A DNA stretch of 29,649 nucleotides from contig JAIVFH010000310.1 in assembly GCA_025765595.1 (NCBI GenBank), positions 1 to 29,649 on the forward strand, given 5' to 3'. The DNA is from Obelidium mucronatum (Eukaryota; Chytridiomycota; Chytridiomycetes; Chytridiales; Chytriomycetaceae). The translations under genes were made by a program, and so were the position numbers. The notes under the pieces were generated by a model. That model saw only the letters and a program-made list of their open reading frames with translations. It had not been told where the DNA came from and did not search any database. Below, piece by piece: positions 1-10,442 of this stretch; the first letter of the stretch is position 1; each line of letters begins with the position of its first letter.

Positions 1-962
1 CTCTCGAAAGAGCACCGGACAGAATCCATCACAACACCCCTATTCATACTTGTATCAAAAGGAATAAAGAATGAATCAATATGCATCAAACCGCTCTCAG
101 GGTCTGATGCAAACAGATAGAGCAGCAACGGTTGCCAGAAGAGTCAACTCACCGGCAACTGTGCCACTGCTTCATCCACTACTACCTATTTCCCCATCAT
201 TCCAATATACCCTAATTTACGTCGGAATTGATGCTGGGTACGGGCCGAGATCGGATCCGGAAGGTCTCGGGGACGAGGGTGAGTAATCAATTATCATTGA
301 GTGTCTAAAGCGGCTTGATTAAGTCAGAATTGGAACTTGAAAATACCAAGCCCATCGAGTGGTATTGGTATTAGCAGTTGTGGCTTACAACAGCAGCAGC
401 ATCAGCCTGTTTGTAAAGGGATCGAGCAGTGTAATCCCAGATTTGTTTTACGATATTGAATGATAATAAAGGCAAATAAATGTCCTTCGATGTTCAGGGC
501 AAGCAGCGTCGGTTGTTTCTAGCCCAGGCGTTTCGAACTCACCCAGTGAGGCAGAGACAAATGAATTACTAATGCGTTGTCATTTCGAAAATTCACGGGC
601 ACTGTTTTGTTCCTATGTTCCGAAAAGCGCCGAGAGGGCACACGCCGCAAGGGCACATTCACTACAACACTGGACTTTGAAAATAACTATGGACACCCAA
701 TGATCTAAAAATGCGACTCTGGTTGCTGAATTTGCTTTCGCATCAAGTTGTTGGTTGGAGTCCAAATGTCAATTGGCAGAAATACGCGTCCCTTTCTGAG
801 GATGCAAAACAGGTTTCCGCTGCTTATCTTCCTTGCCGGCATTCTATTCATTGCGTGAGAAATGGAGACCAATTGCGTGTCAGCCACATGAAATGAATTT
901 TTCCAGGCATGTTAGCCACATTGACCAAAAAAACTACAAAAGCAGAGCAGTTGGCAACAAAA
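1..962. other. Upstream non-coding region
   Basis: I see no convincing gene here. The short open frames at 71-286 and 711-896 have no recognisable protein character, no good splice partners and no codon bias. The only structured element is a relic of the downstream gene's 3' end at about 376-445, listed separately. The stretch from about 640 to 962 presumably holds the promoter and leader of the secreted-protein gene, but I see no clear TATA box. The first bases could be the flank of a gene outside the window. Confidence 0.5.
376..445 (+). pseudogene. Relic fragment of the secreted-protein gene's C-terminal end
   Basis: This segment aligns by eye with 5564-5640, the GPI-tail coding end of the next gene. 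Shared stretches include a run of CAGCAGCA, then CCTGTTTGT-AAGGGATCGAGCAGTGT with one G/A difference, followed by a weaker match to TTTGTTTTAC. It lacks the rest of the gene, and the frame is not maintained. It most likely remains from an older tandem copy of the gene or of the 3'-end repeat. It is far more diverged than the array at 5591-9463, so it is older or escaped homogenisation. Confidence 0.6.
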
Positions 963-3900
963 ATGATATCTGCCACCAATTTTATGCTCTTACTCGCAGC
1001 TTTAGTTTTCGCATCTTGTGTACACGCAGAGCCGCTCACTTATTCCTTATTCGGGGGAGGATTGGTCTGCATGGATTCAGCAACACGTTCCGCTCGTCCA
1101 CCACCATCAGAAAACTCACTGAAGTCTCTGTCGATTTATTATCCGTGCTACAGGGCAGTTACTCTCGACGACCCTAACCTTGCAACTACAATAAGTCCAA
1201 CAAAGCTAGTACCCACTATGAGTGGTTGTCCTGCTTCTATCATGACATATAGCGGTGGAGCCAAGTTTGATGGATCCACTCAAGCCATTGAGGTTTCTTT
1301 TGACAAACTCGTCACAGGACAGCTCTGCTACTTACAGTATAATGCCGTTGAATTCCGCCCCGCCATTGGATACTACCAGTTGGAAGCACCAGCCGCAGTC
1401 AAACAGTGCAAAATCCCAACTACCAACAACTTCAAGCCACACTGTATTTCCACAGCAAAGTTCGATGGATCCAAGTTCATCGCAACCAATGCGGATCCTT
1501 CTTGTCCACCATTACATCAGGAAGTTTTCACAGCAATTTTCTCCTCAGTGACTACCTCTCTACAACCAGATTCCAGTCTTTTAGGCTTCACGGTCTCTGT
1601 TGCAAACTCAGAAAATTCTTGTTCCCTCAACTACCGTTATGTTCCGTCGGGTACTCCGTCAAGCATCTATCGCCCACCATCGGGCTTATACACGCTGTCG
1701 GCGTATTCTTCAGAAGCAGCAGAATCGATTCCTTCGGGCACTTTGGATTCGGCCTGTGGCCAAGTCTTTCATTTTAACAGTAACGACTTCGCATTGGCAC
1801 CTCGAGGTTGCGACAACTCTGCCACGGATGCACTTGGGGCCTTCAAGAAGTTGGTGCCATCAGCTACAGGCATCGCACTTGCCTTTGAGTCAGAATCTGA
1901 AATCTCCCTTCGTAAAGAGACAGTTTCAAATCCAGTGAGGCTATTTTACAGGTTTCTTGCGTGTGGTGAAAGCCCCTGTGGAACAGCTCAGGGCATAACC
2001 CATGCAGACTGCTTTTGCGAGGCCTCGCAAGGTGTTTGTTCGAGCAAGGTTAAAGGCGTATCGAAACCGGAAGGGCAGTGTTGTGTTCCAGATACTTGCA
2101 CTTCTCGTGGGTTGATTACCGGGAGCACTTCTATTTCGGATGGTTGTGCAGGCCAAATCTCGTGTGGATGTTCCGGTGGACGTTTGCTTCTGCAGAATGG
2201 TTCCTGCTGTAAACCAATGACCTGTTCCTCCCTTGGCTTCAACCAAGGTAACACGTTTAAGGTATCGGACGGATGTGGTACTCCAATTCCGTGTTCGTGT
2301 CCAAACGGCAAGACTTTCGTGAATGGGGTCTGTAAGGAGCCGCTCACTTATTCCTTGCTCGGGGGAGGATTTGTCTGCATGGATTTGACAACATTTTCTG
2401 CTCGTCCACCACCAAGAGCTGACTCACTGTCGATTGATTATAATTGCTACGAGAGATTTACTTTCACCGACCCTAACTTTCAAAGACCCATCGGACCATC
2501 AGATATAGTGTCCACTGGCACTAATTGTCAGTCTCTCGCATCATTTTACTCTCAAGCCAAGTTTGATCCTTCCGGGTCCATTCAAGGCATAAGCTTTACT
2601 TTTTTAAATCTCGTCGCAGGACAGATCTGCTTCTCACAGTATAATGCCGTTAACTCTCTTCTCCCGGCCGTTGGAAACTACCAGTTGGAAACACCAGCCG
2701 CAGTCACACAGTGCAAAATCCCAATCGCCAACAACTTCAAGCCACACTGTATTTCCACAGCAAACTACAATGGATCCACGTTCATCGCAACCAATTGGGA
2801 TCCGTCTTGCCCAATATTCAAATCACCACTTTTCGAGCAAATGTTCCAAGGAACCATCTCTCAACAATCAGATTCCAGTCTCCGTGGCTTCACTGTCTCT
2901 GTTATAAATTCTGGGAATTCATGTTCCTTCCGCTACCGTTATGTTCCCATGGGTACTCCGTCAAGCATCGATCGCCCACCATCAGGCATATACACGCTAT
3001 CGACATATTCTTCAGCGGCAGCAGAATCGATTCCTCCGGGCACTTTGGATTCGGCCTGTGGCCAAGTCTTCCATTTTAACAGCGACGACTTCAAATTGAC
3101 ACCTCGAGGTTGCAAAAGCTCTTCCACGGATGCTCTGGGGGCCTTCAAGAAATTGGTGCCACAAGCTTTAAAAATCGCACTTGCCTTTGAGTCGGAATCT
3201 GAAATCTCCCTGCATAGCGATATAGTCAGAGATCCAGTCCAGCTATTTTACAGGTTTCTTACGTGTGGTGAAAGCCCCTGTGGAACAGCTCTGGGCTCGA
3301 CCCATTCAGACTGCTTTTGCGAGGCCTCGCAAGGCGTTTGTTCAAGCAAGGTTAAAGGCGTATCGAAACCGGAAGGACAGTGTTGCGTTCCAGATACTTG
3401 CAATTCTCTTCAGTTGATTCCCGGAAGCACTTCTATTTCGGATGGTTGTGATGGTCAAATCTCGTGTGGATGTTCCGATGGACGTTCGCTTCAGCAGAAT
3501 GGTTCATGTTGTACACCAAAAACATGTGCGTCGATAGGAAAATGCGGTACCCATAGTGATGGTTGCGGGGCAACTCTCAACTGTGGAGAATGCTGTACTC
3601 CCAAGACTTGTTCTTCATTGGGCTTCAACGAAGGTCACATGTTTATGGCGTCTAACGGATGTGGGTCTACAATTCCGTGTTCGTGTCCCAACGGCCAGAC
3701 TCTCGTGAATGGCGATTGCAAGACCCAATGTATCCCCACTACGAAATATCCGGATGCGAGCATGAACTGCGGTTATGTCGACGATGGATGCGGGGGATCT
3801 GTTCAGCTTGCCACTTGTTCCATTCCAGGTCAAGTCTGTGGCGCCTTCAAGCCAAATACGTGTGGAACGCCGCTGAAAGATTCGGATTATGTTTCGCTTC

Positions 3901-5686
3901 TCGTCGCTGATGTCATCAATTTGTCGCCAACGTGTGCTGCATCCTGTTTGACCAACGTAAGAGACCAACTCTTCACAAATCTGTCGGGGGTTTTTTTCTA
4001 ACACGCACTTTCTTAAGATTCGCTCTTTGACTGATCTTCAAACGGCGACATCCGCTGCAAATCTCACTGCCGTCTGTGGCAGTATCATGAACTTGAATGG
4101 ATACAAGTCTTGCGCGACATCAGCCTGCCAGTCGTCAACCACCAACATTGACCGTGTTTCTACTTTCGTAAGTTTCTGTCAACTCATTGAAATATCCGAA
4201 CGCTCTGTATTCTGAACCTCCCTTCCTTTCGAAACATGTACAGGTCGAAACCATTCAAACCCACTGCATCCAGGCCACGCTGCCAGTCCCAGTCGCTGCA
4301 TCCTACTCTGCCGAAACCAAAATCTTGACTTTCACGTGGACTGGCAATTCAGGCTCCATCACGGCGCTCTCCGTCTCTCTTGACGGAGGAAAGACATTTG
4401 TAGATGCAACGATTGTCGCGGGCAAGCCTGCAGCGCGTCGCGGCAACAACAAGCGTGCCCAATCCGTCTCATTCGCTCTCCCATCCTTCACCTTCCCATC
4501 CTGCAAAGTCGCCGCACTGGTTCAATACTCGTTCTGTCAAGGAACTCTCGATATCTTTGGCAAATGTCTTGGCGGTGCTGTTTCTAACCACCAGAAAGCA
4601 ATCTCGTTGAACGCCAAAGAGTTTCCTGGATCCGGGTGGCCGTTGAAGACGTGTGCGAGTGGGTTGAACTGTGGGACCGCGAGTGATGGATGCGATGGAG
4701 TCATTTCTTGTGGAGAGTGTAGCGGTGGAGTGACGTGTTTGAACAACAAGTGTCCTGCTCCAACCTTGACTTCGAGTACCACTACTCTGACCACTACTGC
4801 ATCCTCGGTTTTGACCGCGTCGACTACTACTGCCACCGCCACATCCAGCACAACGGCTTCATCCACCACTTTATCTGCGACATCGACTGCTCCAACCGAG
4901 CTGTCAACTGCTACATCTGCTACATCGACTGTTTCAACTAGCACTTCAGTTTCGACCACTGCAAATAGTTCCAGCTCCACTTCTTCTTCCACGACTCTCA
5001 CCACCACCGCCATCGCCACTTCTGCAACCACCACCGCCACACCAGCCGCGCCATCCTTCACAATCAACTGCGGCACAGGATCCACGTGCTTCCTCTGTAT
5101 CGTCAACAACTCCAACACCATCCGCCAAGAATGCAAGCAAGGAGAAGTTTCGACGCCCTTGATTGGCGCAACAACTGTCCAACCAAATCAACAACAAGTA
5201 TACGCGTGCCTCGTGAATGGATCTGAACAGGTCGCGCAGCTGTGTGACCAAGGATCCAGGAATGCTGTTTCGATTGCTGTTCCCGCTGTAGTCGCTTCTG
5301 ATATCGTCAAGAGTGTTGTGGTTGGTAAGGCGGGTGAGTCTAGTTGGATGGGTGTTGTTGGTTCTGGTGATGGGCTTGTTGTCGGTAATCTGGCGGCGGA
5401 GACAAGTCCGGCAGGTGTTGTTGGGCCAAACGGTGGGGTTGCGGTTGCTGGAAACACAGTGGCTGGCAGTGTTGCTGTAGGAAGCAACTCGAATGTGCAA
5501 ACAGTTGGGTCTGTGAATAATCAGCTAGTTGGATCGGATTCTGTCAAGTCAATGTCGGTGCCGGTTGTTGCAGGCAAAAACAGCAGCACCAACCTGTTTG
5601 TGAAGGGATCGAGCAGTGTGACTATCGCGGCGCAAGGCAGTAGTATTGTTGGACTACTTTTGTTTTACACAATGGCGTTTTTTTGA
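963..5686 (+). CDS. Large secreted Cys-rich protein with internal duplication and GPI-like tail
   Basis: Exons are 963-3956, 4018-4167 and 4244-5686, giving 1528 residues. The introns are 61 bp (GTAAGA...AAG) and 76 bp (GTAAGT...CAG), both in phase 0. I chose the ATG at 963 because it starts directly at a signal peptide (MISATNFMLLLAALVFASC, then VHA); an in-frame ATG at 909 would add 18 residues in front. Residues 23-458 and 459 to about 920 are two copies of one module. Each starts EPLTYSL and ends in Cys clusters such as CCxPxTC and SDGCxGxIxCxC. The second copy has an extra Cys module. Next comes a segment with C-x3-C and SACQ that loosely resembles a CFEM domain, then LNCGTASDGCDG, a Ser/Thr tract, a Gly/Val-rich stretch and a hydrophobic end (GLLLFYTMAFF) like a GPI signal. 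I recognise no named family. A paralogue lies at 25455-28059, and the 3' end is the first unit of the tandem array. A surface or wall protein is likely; its function is unknown. Confidence 0.85.
1029..2336 (+). repeat. Internal duplication, copy 1 (1308 bp)
   Basis: It begins at GAGCCGCTCACTTATTCC and is repeated from 2337 with a period of exactly 1308 bp (436 codons). Nucleotide similarity is high over most of the length, for instance in the blocks around 1395-1450 and 1640-1700. The duplication is in frame and doubles the extracellular Cys-rich module of the secreted protein. Confidence 0.9.
2337..3722 (+). repeat. Internal duplication, copy 2 (about 1386 bp)
   Basis: This is the second copy of the module at 1029-2336, starting with GAGCCGCTCACTTATTCC again. 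Near its end it carries one extra small Cys module (about 3511-3594, CCTPKTCASIGKCG and following). That module resembles the neighbouring Cys clusters, so a short secondary duplication accounts for the greater length. Confidence 0.85.
4757..5050 (+). repeat. Ser/Thr-rich low-complexity tract
   Basis: The coding sequence is dominated by ACN and TCN codons (TSSTTTLTTTASS and similar). It sits between the last Cys module and the Gly/Val-rich part. Such tracts are usually heavily O-glycosylated stalks in fungal wall proteins. The tract reads open in the antisense direction too, which is a composition effect. Confidence 0.8.
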
Positions 5687-8600
5687 GGGGGTTGCCCAGT
5701 TATTTGTCTTTTAATTGTAGTCCAAAAAACAGATTGCTTTATTTTTTGAATGTTAGCTCATATTTAACTTTCCATTATTGAGATTGTGACTGGCTGTTGA
5801 ACCTGTTTGTGAAGGGATCGAGCAGTGTGACTATCGCGGCGCAAGGCAGTAGTATTGTTGGACTACTTTTGTTTTACACAATGGCGTTTTTTTGAGGGGG
5901 TTGCCCAGTTATTTGTCTTTTAATTGTAGTCCAAAAAACAGATTGCTTTATTTTTTGAATGTTAGCTCATATTTAACTTTCCATTATTGAGATTGTGACT
6001 GGCTGTTGAACCTGTTTGTGAAGGGATCGAGCAGTGTGACTATCGCGGCGCAAGGCAGTAGTATTGTTGGACTACTTTTGTTTTACACAATGGCGTTTTT
6101 TTGAGGGGGTTGCCCAGTTATTTGTCTTTTAATTGTAGTCCAAAAAACAGATTGCTTTATTTTTTGAATGTTAGCTCATATTTAACTTTCCATTATTGAG
6201 ATTGTGACTGGCTGTTGAACCTGTTTGTGAAGGGATCGAGCAGTGTGACTATCGCGGCGCAAGGCAGTAGTATTGTTGGACTACTTTTGTTTTACACAAT
6301 GGCGTTTTTTTGAGGGGGTTGCCCAGTTATTTGTCTTTTAATTGTAGTCCAAAAAACAGATTGCTTTATTTTTTGAATGTTAGCTCATATTTAACTTTCC
6401 ATTATTGAGACAATCATCGTATTCTTAAATGTTAGTTTTGAGATTGTGACTGGCTGTTGAACCTGTTTGTGAAGGGATCGAGCAGTGTGACTATCGCGGC
6501 GCAAGGCAGTAGTATTGTTGGACTACTTTTGTTTTACACAATGGCGTTTTTTTGAGGGGGTTGCCCAGTTATTTGTCTTTTAATTGTAGTCCAAAAAACA
6601 GATTGCTTTATTTTTTGAATGTTAGCTCATATTTAACTTTCCATTATTGAGACAATCATCGTATTCTTAAATGTTAGTTTTGAGATTGTGACTGGCTGTT
6701 GAACCTGTTTGTGAAGGGATCGAGCAGTGTGACTATCGCGGCGCAAGGCAGTAGTATTGTTGGACTACTTTTGTTTTACACAATGGCGTTTTTTTGAGGG
6801 GGTTGCCCAGTTATTTGTCTTTTAATTGTAGTCCAAAAAACAGATTGCTTTATTTTTTGAATGTTAGCTCATATTTAACTTTCCATTATTGAGATTGTGA
6901 CTGGCTGTTGAACCTGTTTGTGAAGGGATCGAGCAGTGTGACTATCGCGGCGCAAGGCAGTAGTATTGTTGGACTACTTTTGTTTTACACAATGGCGTTT
7001 TTTTGAGGGGGTTGCCCAGTTATTTGTCTTTTAATTGTAGTCCAAAAAACAGATTGCTTTATTTTTTGAATGTTAGCTCATATTTAACTTTCCATTATTG
7101 AGACAATCATCGTATTCTTAAATGTTAGTTTTGAGATTGTGACTGGCTGTTGAACCTGTTTGTGAAGGGATCGAGCAGTGTGACTATCGCGGCGCAAGGC
7201 AGTAGTATTGTTGGACTACTTTTGTTTTACACAATGGCGTTTTTTTGAGGGGGTTGCCCAGTTATTTGTCTTTTAATTGTAGTCCAAAAAACAGATTGCT
7301 TTATTTTTTGAATGTTAGCTCATATTTAACTTTCCATTATTGAGACAATCATCGTATTCTTAAATGTTAGTTTTGAGATTGTGACTGGCTGTTGAACCTG
7401 TTTGTGAAGGGATCGAGCAGTGTGACTATCGCGGCGCAAGGCAGTAGTATTGTTGGACTACTTTTGTTTTACACAATGGCGTTTTTTTGAGGGGGTTGCC
7501 CAGTTATTTGTCTTTTAATTGTAGTCCAAAAAACAGATTGCTTTATTTTTTGAATGTTAGCTCATATTTAACTTTCCATTATTGAGACAATCATCGTATT
7601 CTTAAATGTTAGTTTTGAGATTGTGACTGGCTGTTGAACCTGTTTGTGAAGGGATCGAGCAGTGTGACTATCGCGGCGCAAGGCAGTAGTATTGTTGGAC
7701 TACTTTTGTTTTACACAATGGCGTTTTTTGGAGGGGGTTGCCCAGTTATTTGTCTTTTAATTGTAGTCCAAAAAACAGATTGCTTTATTTTTTGAATGTT
7801 AGCTCATATTTAACTTTCCATTATTGAGACAATCATCGTATTCTTAAATGTTAGTTTTGAGATTGTGACTGGCTGTTGAACCTGTTTGTGAAGGGATCGA
7901 GCAGTGTGACTATCGCGGCGCAAGGCAGTAGTATTGTTGGACTACTTTTGTTTTACACAATGGCGTTTTTTTGAGGGGGTTGCCCAGTTATTTGTCTTTT
8001 AATTGTAGTCCAAAAAACAGATTGCTTTATTTTTTGAATGTTAGCTCATATTTAACTTTCCATTATTGAGATTGTGACTGGCTGTTGAACCTGTTTGTGA
8101 AGGGATCGAGCAGTGTGACTATCGCGGCGCAAGGCAGTAGTATTGTTGGACTACTTTTGTTTTACACAATGGCGTTTTTTTGAGGGGGTTGCCCAGTTAT
8201 TTGTCTTTTAATTGTAGTCCAAAAAACAGATTGCTTTATTTTTTGAATGTTAGCTCATATTTAACTTTCCATTATTGAGACAATCATCGTATTCTTAAAT
8301 GTTAGTTTTGAGATTGTGACTGGCTGTTGAACCTGTTTGTGAAGGGATCGAGCAGTGTGACTATCGCGGCGCAAGGCAGTAGTATTGTTGGACTACTTTT
8401 GTTTTACACAATGGCGTTTTTTTGAGGGGGTTGCCCAGTTATTTGTCTTTTAATTGTAGTCCAAAAAACAGATTGCTTTATTTTTTGAATGTTAGCTCAT
8501 ATTTAACTTTCCATTATTGAGACAATCATCGTATTCTTAAATGTTAGTTTTGAGATTGTGACTGGCTGTTGAACCTGTTTGTGAAGGGATCGAGCAGTGT

Positions 8601-9463
8601 GACTATCGCGGCGCAAGGCAGTAGTATTGTTGGACTACTTTTGTTTTACACAATGGCGTTTTTTTGAGGGGGTTGCCCAGTTATTTGTCTTTTAATTGTA
8701 GTCCAAAAAACAGATTGCTTTATTTTTTGAATGTTAGCTCATATTTAACTTTCCATTATTGAGATTGTGACTGGCTGTTGAACCTGTTTGTGAAGGGATC
8801 GAGCAGTGTGACTATCGCGGCGCAAGGCAGTAGTATTGTTGGACTACTTTTGTTTTACACAATGGCGTTTTTTTGAGGGGGTTGCCCAGTTATTTGTCTT
8901 TTAATTGTAGTCCAAAAAACAGATTGCTTTATTTTTTGAATGTTAGCTCATATTTAACTTTCCATTATTGAGACAATCATCGTATTCTTAAATGTTAGTT
9001 TTGAGATTGTGACTGGCTGTTGAACCTGTTTGTGAAGGGATCGAGCAGTGTGACTATCGCGGCGCAAGGCAGTAGTATTGTTGGACTACTTTTGTTTTAC
9101 ACAATGGCGTTTTTTTGAGGGGGTTGCCCAGTTATTTGTCTTTTAATTGTAGTCCAAAAAACAGATTGCTTTATTTTTTGAATGTTAGCTCATATTTAAC
9201 TTTCCATTATTGAGACAATCATCGTATTCTTAAATGTTAGTTTTGAGATTGTGACTGGCTGTTGAACCTGTTTGTGAAGGGATCGAGCAGTGTGACTATC
9301 GCGGCGCAAGGCAGTAGTATTGTTGGACTACTTTTGTTTTACACAATGGCGTTTTTTTGAGGGGGTTGCCCAGTTATTTGTCTTTTACTTGTAGTTACAA
9401 AAAAAAGATTGCTTTCTTTTTTTGAATGTTAGTTCCTATTTCATAATCCATTATTGAGACAAA
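5591..9463 (+). repeat. 17-unit tandem array of 209/242-bp units covering a gene's 3' end
   Basis: Units start (AACCTGTTTGTGAAGGG) at 5591, 5800, 6009, 6218, 6460, 6702, 6911, 7153, 7395, 7637, 7879, 8088, 8330, 8572, 8781, 9023 and 9265. The spacings are only 209 or 242 bp; the long form has 33 extra bases before the unit end. Spacing order is S S S L L S L L L L S L L S L L. Unit 1 contains the last 32 codons, including the stop, of the secreted-protein gene and then its 3' flank. Later units repeat that tail plus flank almost without change. The one internal difference I found is at 7730 (T to G). The final unit is intact to about 9386 and then diverges. The array fills the whole space between two genes. 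I see no other gene in it. Confidence 0.97.
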
Positions 9464-9548
9464 CATGTTGAGCTTCGTCTTCCTTGTGTGTTGGCTTTGA
9501 AAGTGTTTGCCTTTTGAATAAAGGTTATCGAAAAAAGAGCACAAAAAA

Positions 9549-10393
9549 ATGTTGCTGCAGCGTCTACCACTTGTGGGCCGTCGCTGTGCAGCGGCCAAGC
9601 CAGCATCTGTTGTTTCTGGCCTCCGCTTTGCACACGCACCAGCACCAAAGACTGGCACAGAGACCAAGGAGGAGTGGCTCAAGATTGCCCGAGAGTACGT
9701 TGTTGTGTTGTTTTTACCTTTTTGTCCATCAAATCTACTCTCTTTTGGGAACAAGATAAACTCTACTCTCTTTTCTCTCTCTCTGTATTAAAAACAATAA
9801 ATTAAAAAAAAAACACAGATGGCCTCACGAATTATACGCACCTGCTCATGGAACACACCCAGAGTCGCTGTTGACATACCCCGATCATGCCGATGGATCC
9901 GAAACGCAAACTGAAAGACACGAGACTTTCTTTCAGCCGTGGTTCTTGAAGGCGACTGTAGTGATTGGTGGAGGAGTGTTTGCAATCCAAACGCTCAAGG
10001 CGAAAGAAGGCGATGAGAATCCAATCGCAAAGTACATTTCGGAAAACGTCAAAAACCGCAGTGAACTTGAACGGGAGATGAAGGAGTCGCTCAAGATTCA
10101 GCAGCAGTTGGCAGACGATAGTCGTATCGTGAGCAACCGGGTAAACGATACGCCAATCCACAGGTGCGACAGCGTTGTTGTTATGTATGTTTTTTGTTTT
10201 TCTAAGTCTAAAAGCTACGTTGTTTTTTTCCAGACTCTACTTCCCAGGAGTGTTTGAGCGACACTCTGATTTCTTGGTGGAGCCGGGATCTCAGTCTAAA
10301 TTCACTGGCGGCAATGTTGAAATCAAGCATTCGTACCAGAAGGACGACCACTTGTTTGGAGTTCCCTTTCCCGAGAAGGAGGAGGATGAATGA
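9549..10393 (+). CDS. Small mitochondrial inner-membrane protein, possibly a complex I accessory subunit
   Basis: Exons are 9549-9694, 9819-10163 and 10234-10393, giving 216 residues. Introns are 124 bp (GTACGT...CAG) and 70 bp (GTGCGA...CAG), and all phases match. The N-terminus (MLLQRLPLVGRRCAAAKP) is Arg-rich and amphipathic, typical of a mitochondrial presequence. A single hydrophobic helix (FLKATVVIGGGVFAIQTL) lies about residues 93-110, preceded by QPW and followed by a charged, probably helical stretch (NRSELEREMKESLKIQQQL). The tail is LYFPGVFERHSDF and then an acidic end. This layout fits small accessory subunits of respiratory complexes, such as the fungal complex I subunits of about 18-20 kDa. 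I cannot assign it to a named subunit. The gene starts about 85 bp after the tandem array ends. Confidence 0.8.
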
Positions 10394-10433
10394 TGTTCCG
10401 TCTTTTCTTTGAGTAAACCGAACAAAGAAATGA

Positions 10434-10439
10434 AATAAA
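10434..10439 (+). terminator. Probable polyadenylation signal AATAAA
   Basis: AATAAA lies 41 bp after the stop of the mitochondrial protein gene. It is only 3 bp before the ATG at 10443, the likely start of the Myb-repeat gene. If used, the two transcripts overlap or abut. An A-rich leader without a polyadenylation role is the alternative. Confidence 0.4.
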
Positions 10440-10442
10440 AAA

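Noticed and set aside
71..286. Small gene of 71 codons
   Set aside because: No recognisable features, no conserved neighbours and no codon bias; chance open frame.
4537..5136. Minus-strand open frame of 199 codons
   Set aside because: It is antisense to the Ser/Thr tract of the secreted protein; its Val/Ala-rich translation is a composition artefact.
5591..9463. CRISPR-like or transposon interpretation of the tandem array
   Set aside because: The units abut without unique spacers, are over 200 bp long, carry a gene's 3' end, and show no transposase, terminal inverted repeats or target-site duplications.
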